Shown piece by piece: positions 24,201 through 33,038 of a stretch of DNA of 64,000 nt. The translations under genes and the position numbers were made by a program. Within the stretch, counting starts at the first letter, position 1. Every line of letters begins with the position of its first letter. A model generated the notes under the pieces. It was not told the DNA's origin and made no database searches. It saw only the letters and a list, made by a program, of their open reading frames with translations. Origin of the DNA: Diacronema lutheri (lineage: Eukaryota; Haptophyta; Pavlovophyceae; Pavlovales; Pavlovaceae); NCBI GenBank assembly GCA_019448385.1, contig JAGTXO010000027.1, positions 248,001 through 312,000 of the forward strand, written 5' to 3'.

Positions 24201-25357
24201 CGAAAGGGGTTGGGGGGGGGGGGGGATAGGAGGGGAGGGGAGGGGAGGGGCTGTGGCACCGCAACGCGCGGCGCCGCGCGGCCGAGACACCGGCGCACCG
24301 TCGGCATGCGGCCGTCGAGCGTCGGGATGTCGGAAAGATCCAGCACGCTGAGCACACCGCCACTAGCGCGCCCGCCATCCCCGCCGCCCTCGCCCAGTGG
24401 CGCGCCGCCAACCGGCGCCAGCGCCGGCTCCGGCGCCGGCGCGCCGAATGGTGGCAGCGGGCCGCTGAGTGCGGTGCCCGAGAGGAAGAGGTGGCGCAGC
24501 CGCGGCTGCGCGGCGGGCGTGAGCCACGCGGGCAGCGTGCCCGAGATCGCCGTCGCCGACAAGTCGACCGACTCGAGCGCGCCGAGCGCGCGCGCGCCGC
24601 TTTCGCCCGTCGGCGGCGGGTCGGGCAACGGGCCGGACATGCGCGCGTTCGCCGCGACGCTCAGGTTGGCGAGGCTCGTGCACGCGTGCAGGCTGGCGGG
24701 GAGCGTGCCCGACAGCGCGTTCGCGCTCACGTCGAGCTCGACGAGGGCCGCCGCGTGCGGGCCAACGCCGAGAAAGCCCAATCGCCCCGAAAAATGGTTC
24801 GAGCCAAGATCGACTGTCGCAAGGGGCAGTTGCGCGAGCTCGGTGGGGAGCGTGCCGTGGAGGGCGCACTCACCGGCGAGGAGGACCTCAAGGCGCGAGA
24901 GTCGGCCTAGCTCCGTCGGCAGCGTGCCCGTCAGCCGCCGGTTGACACCCACGTCGAGCACGGCGAGGGCGGTAAGGTCGCCGAGCTCGGTTGGGAGGGT
25001 CGACGAGAGGTCGTTGCGGTCGAGGAGCAGAACGGCCCACTCGGAGGCACCGGCGGGCCACCTGCCGTGAGCCTCTGGCGCGAGCAGCGGCCCGCACAGC
25101 CCCTGCGATCCCAGGTCGATGGCGCGCGCGCCGTCGGCCGCCGCCGCCGCCGCCGCGTATTCGGGAGCCGCCAGGCGCGTCGCGACCGGGTTGGCGCATG
25201 CAACGCTCGCGTTGGCGGCGAGGCGCGGAGGCTCGGCGGGGGCGACAGCATGCTCGGCCGGCCGCGCCGCCTCGAGGCCCGCCGAGCCGCCGCGCGACAG
25301 CACCGTGAGCGCGAGGAGCAGAAAGTGGGCCCGTGCTGGCGCCCGCCCCACCTCCAT
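21292..25357 (-). CDS. Secreted leucine-rich-repeat protein with VWD/root-cap-like C-terminus
   Basis: Three exons, 25357..24299, 24042..23248 and 23040..21292 (1,200 aa). The two GT-AG introns are phase 0. The start gives a hydrophobic leader (HFLLLALTVLS). The N-terminal half is plant-type LRRs with repeated GTLPTELG/LDVS units; the first splice restores RMPT|ELGALSALTTLDVS. A polyglycine run interrupts the last repeats. The second splice joins FAGND to PVFVGWDGVSYEVRG, followed by NRTFSLVSS and LNGRF, the strand pattern of VWD-like or plant root-cap domains (moderate confidence). The rest is Ala/Arg/Gly-rich with no recognised fold. Likely an extracellular or cell-surface recognition or matrix protein. 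The 69-bp spacer to the divergent RCE1 gene suggests a shared promoter. It could be two genes if the second splice is wrong. Confidence 0.7.
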
Positions 25358-25426
25358 TGTGGCCAGCGGCACCGGGCGCCTGGGCTCGGCCGTTGAGCGC
25401 CGCATGCGCGCGAGCGCGCGCGACGC

Positions 25427-26427
25427 ATGCGACTTTGCCTCAGCCGGCCGGCGGCGGTGGGCGCCTGCTGCGCGCTCTGCGCGAGCTACGTAGGCGTGCT
25501 CTACGTCGGCTACGACACAGCGCGCTCGCGCGACGAACCCGCCATTATCCGGCAGCGCTTTGCGCGCGTGCTGGGCATGTGCGCAGCGTCGCCGCTCGCC
25601 CTCGCGCTCTTCGCCGCGCCGGCGGGCGCGCCGGTCGGCGCATGTGCGCGTGAGATTGACGCGCCGATCAGCGCGTGGCTCGGCCTCGCCTTGGACCGCA
25701 CGTGCCTGCTCGCGTCCGCCGGCGCGCTCGCGCTCACGTGCCTCCTGTTCCTCGGCCCGCTTTTCGTGATGGACGCGGACGACTGGCGGTGCGTCGCGGA
25801 CGAGCGTTTCTCGCCGACGCTCGTGAACGCGCGCGCGCTCCTCGTGGTGCGCTCCACGCCCGCCCTCGGCCGCCGTCGGCATCGAGCGCGTGCGCGCGCG
25901 CGCGCGCCGTGCCGCTTGGCGACCGACGCACGCGCCGCGCCCGCTGCGCGCGCGATCGTCCGCTCGTGGCGCGCCGCCCGCAGGGCCCGCTCGCCGAGGA
26001 GGTGGTCTTCCGCGCGGTCATGTGCCCGCTCCTCTTCGCCGCCGGCTTGTCGCCCGCGTCCTCCGTTCTCGTCGGCTCCGTCGTCTTCGGGGCCGCGCAT
26101 GTGCACCACCGCGTCGACATGCGGCGCTCATGGCTCGCGGTGCTCGTCATGTTCACGTACACGGCGCTCTTCGGCGGCTACTCCGCGTACCTCTTCATGC
26201 GCACCGGCCGCCTCCTCCCGCCGTTTGTCGCGCACGCGTTTTGCAACCTGATGGGCTTGCCCGACTTTGGCGCGGTCGCGCGGCACGCTCGGCCGCGGCT
26301 CGCCGGCGCGGCGTTCGTGCTCGGGCTCCTCGGCTTTGGCGCGCTCGTCGCCGCCGACGCGGCGTGGCGGCCGCACCTCTTCGGCTCGATCCTCTGGGAT
26401 GAGAGGGAATCGAGGATCCCATCCTGA
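25427..26427 (+). CDS. RCE1: CAAX prenyl protease 2 (RCE1)
   Basis: Two exons, 25427..25846 and 25984..26427, 137-bp GT-AG intron, phase 0, 287 aa (human about 329). An ER-membrane endoprotease that removes the -AAX tripeptide from prenylated proteins such as Ras and Rab. The second exon has the complete signature: EEVVFR (the EExxxR glutamates), FGAAHVHH, the segment YTALFGGYSAYLFMRTG shared with RCE1, and AHAFCNLMGLP. Exon 1 encodes three hydrophobic helices. Splicing creates ARALLV|GPLAEEVVFR, equivalent to the conserved IAPLTEELVFR. The ATG is the first in the frame. Confidence 0.92.
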
Positions 26428-26491
26428 TTTTTTTAATTGCTTTTTTTTCCTTTCCTTGAAATTCGGAATCCCTTTATCGAGCTGCGGCCCA

Positions 26492-27439
26492 ATGGCCTGG
26501 CTGGGGCGCAGCCCGTGGGCCTCGGAGGCGCTCGCGCTCGTCGCGAGCGTGGGCTTTCTGGTGGCGGCGTCGGGCGGCTCGTGGGCTGTAACGCAGATCA
26601 CGCCCATCCCCTTCCTCGCCCCTGTGCCGTCCGGACCCGACGCGACCGAGACCGTTCGGATCGGCCTCGTCGGCATCCGCATCGGCGACGAGGTCTACGG
26701 CTATGATGGCGAGCTCTGCGCGGCGTTCGCCGACTGCCTCGCGGTGCGCGACGCGGCGGCACGCGCGCACGCGGTACTAATCGCGAGCGCCGCCGCCGCC
26801 CTCGTCGCATGCCTCGTCCACGGCTGCGCACGCGCGTCCGGATGGCTGCCGGCGGCGGCGCGCGCCCTGCTCTCCATCCGCGCCAACGCGGTCGCGCGGC
26901 TACGGCTGGGCGCGCTTGCGCTCACGCTGCTTGTCGCGGCGGGTGCGTCGATCGCTTGTGTCGCCCACTTTGCGCGCGTCGGCGCCGCCGCCGCCGAGGG
27001 CCTCGAGGCGCTGGCGGCCGATCCGCTCGCGGCAATCGGCGCTCTTGCGGGCGACAGCGCGGGCAGCGCTGGCGCACCGTTTGGAGCGGTAGATCCGGCC
27101 AAAATCCCGTGGAAGGACACCCCGTGGGCGCGCATCTTCCCGCCATCTGCCAGCAATGCGCCCTCACCCGCCGCGCCCGCGCCGCGCTCGCTCGGCCGCC
27201 GCCTCGACGCAGCGCCGGCCATGCTGAGTGCGCCGCGCGTATCGTCGACGGCGGGCGCGCGCGCGCCCGACGTGCGCGCGGGCGTGCACGCCTACCTCTT
27301 TGGCGGCGCGGCGCTGTGCGCGCTGGCCGCGACCGCGCTCGTGCTGCGTGAGCTGTGCGATGCGCTGCGCGACGACCGCTGGCCTGACGCCGAGACGGGC
27401 GAGGGCGCGTACCGCTCGTCGCTGCTGCTGCGCGTCTGA
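26492..27439 (+). CDS. Four-transmembrane protein of unknown function
   Basis: A single exon of 315 aa starting at the first ATG after a T-rich spacer. Four hydrophobic helices: SEALALVASVGFLVAASGG, VLIASAAAALVACLVHG, LRLGALALTLLVAAGAS and YLFGGAALCALAATALVL, with short loops of moderate charge between them and a longer Pro/Ala-rich loop before the last. The layout (two pairs of helices with a short C-terminal tail) recalls tetraspan or claudin-like proteins, but no signature motif is present. It follows RCE1 on the same strand, 64 bp away. Confidence 0.7.
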   Translation: MAWLGRSPWASEALALVASVGFLVAASGGSWAVTQITPIPFLAPVPSGPDATETVRIGLVGIRIGDEVYGYDGELCAAFADCLAVRDAAARAHAVLIASAAAALVACLVHGCARASGWLPAAARALLSIRANAVARLRLGALALTLLVAAGASIACVAHFARVGAAAAEGLEALAADPLAAIGALAGDSAGSAGAPFGAVDPAKIPWKDTPWARIFPPSASNAPSPAAPAPRSLGRRLDAAPAMLSAPRVSSTAGARAPDVRAGVHAYLFGGAALCALAATALVLRELCDALRDDRWPDAETGEGAYRSSLLLRV

Positions 27440-27524
27440 CGGGCGAGCGAGGTCAAGGCGACCCTTAAAAACTAGAGGCATGAGGCGGGATGACTGAAGA
27501 AAAGGGCGGGGGGGTCACAACAAC

Positions 27525-27930
27525 TCACAAGGCATCGAGCTCTGTCTCGTGTTGATGCACGGCGGCAGACCCGACGCGCGTGAGGAAATCGTTCACGACC
27601 GCCTTGGCCTCGCGCGCCGAGTTCTCCGAATCGAGCGAGGTGTCGGCGAGTTTGAAGGCCGACAGGCCTTTGGCTGGTGGGTGGCGCGGTCCGGTCCGGT
27701 GAGGGTGCGCGCGGAAGGCAGAGGGTGAGTGCATACGTCGGCGGGCGCAGAGGAGGGCACGGGGGACGGGGGCAGGGCGCTCACGCGCGGTCGCTGGCTT
27801 AAAGCCGTCCGAATCGATGTGATGCGCGAGCACGAGGATCTGAGCCTGGCTCAGCTGCAGCTTTGCGATGAAAGAGCTGTACCTGCCGGGGTTTGGGGGT
27901 GGTCGAAAAATGGGGTGGGGGTAGGGTGGT

Positions 27931-27961
<31 letters not shown>

Positions 27962-28556
27962 ACCAGCACAGCGTGGCGTCAGCGTGGCGGTGGATGCAGG
28001 TTGTGGCCCTCTCACACCCGCGCCCACGCCGCGCGCGTGCTCTACGGTGGCGCGCGTTGTGCGACGCGCTGCGCCCCAGGCGCCGGCGCGGCGAGGCTTT
28101 GGCGCGCGCCATTTTGCGACTTCGCGCTCGTGCGTCGGGTTCTCCGGGTTGAAGACGAGGATCACGCCCACTACACCCGCAAGGATCGCCGGCCAGCACG
28201 CCTCGTACTGCTGGTCGCCCGAGCAGTCCCACAGCTCCACCGCAAGCGTCACTGCGCGCGAGCCGCCGCGCTTGGTTGCGTGCGAAACCTCGCGGTCAAA
28301 CTCGAGGATGCGCACGCCAGCGGTGGGCACATACGACTCGAGGTTGGGCTCGGACTCGAAGTCAGCGATTTGGTTGACGAGGCTGTGAGCGCGCGCGCCG
28401 GCGGCGTGCGCGCGGCGGCGCGCGTGTCGGCGGCGCCACGCGCGCCTCGGTCGGGCATGGTGGGTGGCGGCAGCCATGGGCAAAGCGAGGCGCGCACCGT
28501 GTCTTGCCCGACTTGATCGGCCCGACCACGATAATCTTCGCCTTCGGATCAGCCAT
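27525..28556 (-). CDS. IFT22: Intraflagellar transport protein 22 (RABL5)
   Basis: Four exons, 28556..28498, 28382..28110, 27882..27785 and 27673..27525; 192 aa (human 185). A Rab-like small GTPase of the IFT-B complex, needed for flagellar assembly. G1 is GPIKSGKT, completed by the first splice into SGKTRLVNQI. PTAGVRILEF, LWDCSGDQQYEACWPA (switch II) and ILVFNPENP match the family. Intron 2 has a GC-AG boundary: only the GC donor after AAATG gives the conserved W-YSSF join in phase, and this intron contains a ~33-nt sense-strand poly-C run. The third splice (into PKGLSAFKLA) is inferred from phase and consensus and is less certain, because that intron has no stop. Head to head with METAP1 across 151 bp. 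It implies a flagellated cell. Confidence 0.9.
27926..27958 (-). repeat. Poly-C run in IFT22 intron 2 (G on plus strand)
   Basis: A G homopolymer of about 33 nt on the plus strand, i.e. C on the transcript strand, 45-75 nt upstream of the acceptor. Confidence 0.85.
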
Positions 28557-28707
28557 GCGCGCGCTCCGGTTCGCCTCTCGCCGCCGGGCGCAGAGGCCGT
28601 TAGGATCGCGGGTCGACGGATTTAAATTCGGTGCGCTTAATGCAACAAGGCGCTTTTGGACTTTTTTGCTTTCCGGCTTTTGCACGTGGCGCGGCGCGCC
28701 AAGAACG
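28557..28707. promoter_or_regulatory. Bidirectional promoter region IFT22/METAP1
   Basis: A 151-bp spacer between divergent ATGs. It includes an AT-rich core with the palindrome ATTTAAAT near 28620 and T-rich runs near 28655-28680. Confidence 0.45.
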
Positions 28708-31221
28708 ATGGCGGAGAACGGTTCCGAGGCGCCTCGCCAACTTTCCGCCAAGGAGCAACTTCTCGAGGTGCAGGCGGCGGAGACGGCAGCGCGGCAGCTG
28801 CTCCTCGTGCTCGAAGCCTGGCCCGCGTTCGTCCCCGCCTGCCTTGCCCCCTTGCGCGCCGAGAAGGGCGCGGACGCGTCGGCCGTCGCGCTGCTGCGAG
28901 CACCGCCGCGCGTCATCTCGACGCTCGCGATGGTCTGCCACAACAACGCAAAGGCGGCGAGCACGGCGGAGCGATTCAAGCCGCTGCTTCCGCGCGTAGC
29001 CTTCGTTGCGAGCAACCAGCTCCGCGCTGAGGCCGACGGTTGGGCCAACGCAGACGAGCTCGGAGCGGCGCTCGCAACGCCGGTCGCCGACGACCGCTCG
29101 GCGCTCGTCGTCGTCGCGGTCGAGCTGAGCGGCGGTGGCGTGCACGCGCACGCGGCGGCGCTCCGAGGGATGGACGGCGCGGACGCCGAGCGCGGGCCGT
29201 GGCGTTACTGCCTCGACAGCGGCGCCAACTTTGCACTCGAGCAGCCGCGGTGCGCACCGCACGCCGGCCGCCGCCCGCGCGCCCACGGCGCCTGCGGCGC
29301 CGCGCCGCGCGAGCCACGGCTTCGACCCCGGCGCCGGCGCCGCCCCGTCCGTATCGCGCACGCCGAGTACCCGCGCGCACCGCCCAATCGCACCGGCCCG
29401 CCGCGCCGCCGCGCGCAGCTTCGCCTGGACCGGGGAGCTGCGCCCCGGCCGCGTGTCCGCACGCCGGCCGCTGCCGCCCGCGTGCAAGCCCAACATACCA
29501 GACTATGCGAGCACGTACGCTGGCAGTGGCGAGCCGCGCTTTGAGGCGCGGCACGCCAACCAGACCGCGCCGCCGTGCCTCAGCCCCGCCGCCATCGCCA
29601 AGGCGCGCACCGCCGCGCTCCTTGGCCGCCAGATCCTCGACCTCGCGCACGCGGCCGTCCGGCCCGGCGTCACGACGGACGAGCTCGACCGGATTGTGCA
29701 CGACGCGACGGTCGAGGCGGGCGCGTACCCGGCGCCGCTCAACTACCGCCTCTTTCCAAAGTCCGTCTGCACGTCCGTGAATGAGGTTGTCTGCCATGGC
29801 ATTCCGGACGATCGCGAGCTGCGCGACGGCGACATTGTCAACGTGGATATTTCAGCGATCCTCGTGCGCGCGCGGGGGCGGGCGGGCAAGCGGGCAAGCG
29901 GGCGGGCGGGCGTGCGGGGACACGCGCGCGCGCGGGCGGGCGGGCAAGCGAGCAAGCGGGCGGGCGGGCGGGGACACGCGCGCGGGCGGGCGGGCGGGCA
30001 AGCGGGCGGACGGGCGGACGGACGCGCGGACTGCGCCGGGAGCTGCGTGCAGGCGGCGCCGAAGGGGCGCGCGCGCGCGCGCAAAGGCGCAGCGCGTGCT
30101 CCACCTGCGCCTCCGGGCCGCTCATCACACGCGCGCACGGGCGCATCCGACACGATCGCGCGCAGGACGGCTTCTACGCTGATTTGAACGAGACGTTTGT
30201 CGTCGGTACGTCGACGCCCGCGGAGACGAAGGCGCTCGTCAAATGCGCGCATGATGCGCTCACGGCAGCCATCGCTGAATGCAAGCCAGGCGCGCGTTAC
30301 CGTGATCTTGGCGAGGTCATCACCGCGCACGTGAAGAAGTGCGGCTTCGCCGTTGACCGCACCTATTGTGGGCACGGCATTGGTGAGACGTTTCACCAGG
30401 CGCCATCAATCCCGCACTATGCGGGCAACAAGGCGAAGGGCGTGATGAAGGCGGGTCACTGCTTCACCATCGAGCCAATGATCAACATGGCGCGCGCGCG
30501 CGCCGGCCCTCGCCTGCTTCTGGGGATTGGGAGCGCGCTCTCGCCATCGCCCTGCAGCGCCCCGACCCTTTTCCGTGGCCTGCTGCTCCTCGCTGCAGCG
30601 GAGGCGTTGGGCTCCCCCCCCACCCCCCCCCCCCCGCCCCCGCTACGGCCCTGCAACGACCCAATGCGCCCCCCCCCCCCCCCCCCCCCGCCGACTCGTC
30701 GCGTGCCTTCTCGCGCCGCGCCCCGCACCCGCGCCGCGCGCAGGGGTCGTGGCGAGACAAGCACTGGCCCGACGGTTGGACGGCCGTTACGGCCGACGGC
30801 AAGCCGTCCGCTCAATTTGAGCACATGCTGCTCGTGACTGAGACGGGGGTTGAGGTGAGCGCGCAGCGGGGGCGGCGCGTGTGCGTGTCCTCGTCCCTGC
30901 CTCTGTGTGCGTGCGCTGCGTCCCTGACTGACTGTGAGTGTGTGTGTGTGAAAAAAAAGAAAAGAAAGGTTCGCCAGTGTGCGTCCCGCTGACTCGGCTT
31001 CGCGCGCGCAGCACCTGCGATAGCCGCGGCGCGGCCTTCGCTCGAGCGAAGAGGGGCGCGCACGTGGCGAGCGCGCCCTCGCGTGGGCACGGGCAGCGCA
31101 CAGCGCGCCTTTGCGCGTGCTCCCTCAAAATTGCGCTCGCGTGCGCGACACCGGTGGCCTTGCGCAGGTGCTGTCCGCGCGGCTACCAACCTCGCCGCCC
31201 CTGTGGTGGGAGTTGCCCTGA
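28708..31221 (+). CDS. METAP1: Methionine aminopeptidase 1 with non-standard N-terminal domain
   Basis: Five exons, 28708..29249, 29419..29863, 30166..30489, 30744..30854 and 31168..31221 (491 aa). A cytosolic metalloenzyme removing initiator Met. The C-terminal two thirds follow eukaryotic MetAP1: [33 protein letters not shown], then metal ligands in [24 protein letters not shown] and QFEHMLLVT, all present. The family usually has a zinc finger at the N-terminus. Here about 180 residues of a different, mostly helical sequence ([27 protein letters not shown]) are spliced to it, with few Cys. Intron 3 is GC-AG (ATG|GCGCGC) and carries poly-C runs; intron 2 holds GGGCGGGCAAGC repeats. Exon 5 is only 54 bp (VLSARLPTS..). 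Confidence 0.92.
29866..30020 (+). repeat. GGGC/GGGCAAGC simple repeats in METAP1 intron 2
   Basis: Irregular repeats of GGGCGGGCAAGC and GGGGACACGCGCGC occupy the first half of the intron 29864-30165. G-rich on the sense strand, unlike the C-rich tracts of other introns. Confidence 0.8.
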
Positions 31222-31531
31222 CTCGTGACGTGTTGCTGTTGATGTACGCCGTGTCAGACAGCATGCCCCTTCACTCCGCAAGTCAGACATCGACGACACC
31301 TGCCTTACGAGGCCGCAGCAGCCGCGCTGCGCACCGAGCGCTGAGCGCACGCCGCGCGCGCGAGCCGAGCGCGCCGAGGCCCCAACCCGCCCGTCGGCGT
31401 CAAGCCGTGGGGAGTGGAGCGTACGGGAATAGCGTCTCCACAAAGGGCGCGCCGCGCGCGCGCGCCAGCTGCACAGCGAAGGCGGCCTGGCGTTCCATCT
31501 TCGACGCACACGACCGCGTCCCTGCCGCACC
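31222..31531. other. 3' flanks of METAP1 and the convergent zinc-finger gene
   Basis: 310 bp with no gene recognised. It holds the 3' untranslated region of METAP1 and probably that of the minus-strand zinc-finger gene. Short open frames on both strands have only low-complexity translations. Confidence 0.4.
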
Positions 31532-31792
31532 CTATTCGTCATCATCGTCGTCGAAGAGAAGCGCCTCGCGAAAGGCGTGGCTGTACAGGCACTCCGTCGA
31601 GCAGAAGCGCGCGCGGTCGACCCGCTCCGGCACGGCGCCGATGATGAGTGACGGCCCCTTCGCGGCGATGCGCTTGAGGCTGCAGCCGCAGTTGATGCAG
31701 CTGGTCAGGTCGCCGGTGCTCTCGGCGTTAAGGACCTGCCGCTTTCGGCCCGGGATGGGCACGGCCTGGTGGACGACAGGCGGCTTGCACAT
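31532..31792 (-). CDS. Small FCS-type zinc-finger protein
   Basis: An 86-aa single-exon protein with a complete treble-clef-like Cys pattern: SCINCGCSL about 30 residues before RFCSTEC. The phenylalanine-cysteine-serine core followed by ECLYSHAF resembles plant FLZ and other FCS zinc fingers, which are protein-interaction modules. The C-terminus is acidic (FDDDDDE). The ATG at 31792 is the first in frame. Convergent with METAP1. Function unknown; the zinc-binding fold is the only solid inference. Confidence 0.65.
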   Translation of the reverse strand: MCKPPVVHQAVPIPGRKRQVLNAESTGDLTSCINCGCSLKRIAAKGPSLIIGAVPERVDRARFCSTECLYSHAFREALLFDDDDDE

Positions 31793-31799
31793 CTTGCTC

Positions 31800-32060
31800 T
31801 CAGGGGTCGTCTCGCACGCTGATGCACGCTGATGTTATCTTGACATCGTGTGCGGGCGCGTCGCCGACAGGTCCGACCCACGATGGCGGCGAGTGCTCGG
31901 TAAAAACCAAAATGTCATCGAGCGCGAGGTTCGACGTGCCCGCGCTCGCGCCGAGCCCGTCGTTCGGCGCGAGCGTCGTGCCGAGCGCGGCGAGCGCGAC
32001 GATGAAGGAGCCGACCAGCTCGAGCCGCACGCCGGGCCACGGGTTGGCGAAGATCATTGT
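31800..32060 (-). pseudogene. ABCC/MRP transporter-like fragment
   Basis: A minus-strand open stretch encodes ANPWPGVRLELVGSFIVALA, closely matching the conserved coupling and TM segment of ABCC transporters (NRWLxVRLEFxGxLIV). It continues with GASAGTSNLAL where the family has SAGLxGLSLSYAL. No nucleotide-binding domain or further TM segments were found nearby on this strand. It appears to be an isolated fragment of about 50-60 codons, perhaps left by a duplication, or a small exon of an unrecognised gene. Confidence 0.3.
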
Positions 32061-32152
32061 GCATACTGCGCGGCCGAGCCAATTGGGCCGTTGCTCGCAC
32101 ACCTCGGCGGACGGCGCCGCGCCGACGAGCGGCGCGCCGCGGCCCCGCTTTC

Positions 32153-32834
32153 ATGCGGCTGTGTGGCGCGCCGGCGGGCGTGCTCGCCGCGCGCGCGCGC
32201 GCCTGGGCCGATGGCGACAACGCGCTCGCGCTCAACGCCACGCGCAGCCTCCTCCTCGCCGCGCTCGCGACCGTCGGCCGCGAGCGCAGCCTGCGCGCCG
32301 TGCTCGATGCGCCGCGCAAGCTGCTCGACGTGGGCGTGACGGTGCGTTTCGTACCGCCGCCGGTGGCCTCGCGTGCGTCGCGACCGACGTGCGTACCGGC
32401 AGGGCATGTGGCCGTATGACGCCCTCGCGCGACGTGTGCATCGGCGCGCGCGCTAGGTGGCGGGCGCCGCTTCTATCTTCCTCTCGCCGCTCGTCATGCG
32501 CGACCTCGGCCTTGAGCCCAACATGGATGACGATGGCGACTCGGTGCGCACGCTTTGGCTTAGCCGCGTGTGGGAGCTGCGCGAGCTGCTCAACTTGCGC
32601 GCGTTGCGCCACGTGTCCGCCGCTGGGTTTGCGCTCACCGACGACGAGCACAGCGCGCTCGAAGCGATCCGCGCATACCCGCGCTGGCGGCTGCTCGTCG
32701 AGCGGATCCTCAGCGTGTGGCGCGGCAAGGTCGCGCGCAACCGCACCGCCTTACGCACGCTCCGCGCAATCAAGTTCGACCTGATCCGCAGCTCGAGGAC
32801 GGGGAAGAGTCGCGCTCACGCTTGCCAGCGGTAG
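32153..32834 (+). CDS. Hypothetical protein, two exons
   Basis: Exons 32153..32341 and 32457..32834 join in phase 0 at a GT-AG intron of 115 bp (acceptor GCGCTAG). The 188-aa product has DNALALNATRSLLLAALATV, a short hydrophobic stretch (VAGAASIFLSPLVM) created at the splice, then a helical charged region (LWLSRVWELRELLNLRALRH, DDEHSALEAIRAY) and a basic end. Composition is that of a real protein, unlike overlapping frames. No family recognised. An upstream exon is possible. Convergent with the oxidase gene (stop at 33039). Confidence 0.5.
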
Positions 32835-33038
32835 CGACAAGGTATGCACGGGCCGCGCCCTCTCGCGCGGCACGGCGCGCGCGCGGCCGCGCGCCGGTCG
32901 GGGTGCGCGCGCCCAAAGTCTGGCGGGCCGGGGTAAACCATGCGGGGGCGAGTCGCCGCCCGACGCGCGTACGCCAGAGGGCGAGCCCGTGTCAGTTTCT
33001 TCCCCTTCATCGTTACGCGACACGTGTTCGTGGCGCGC

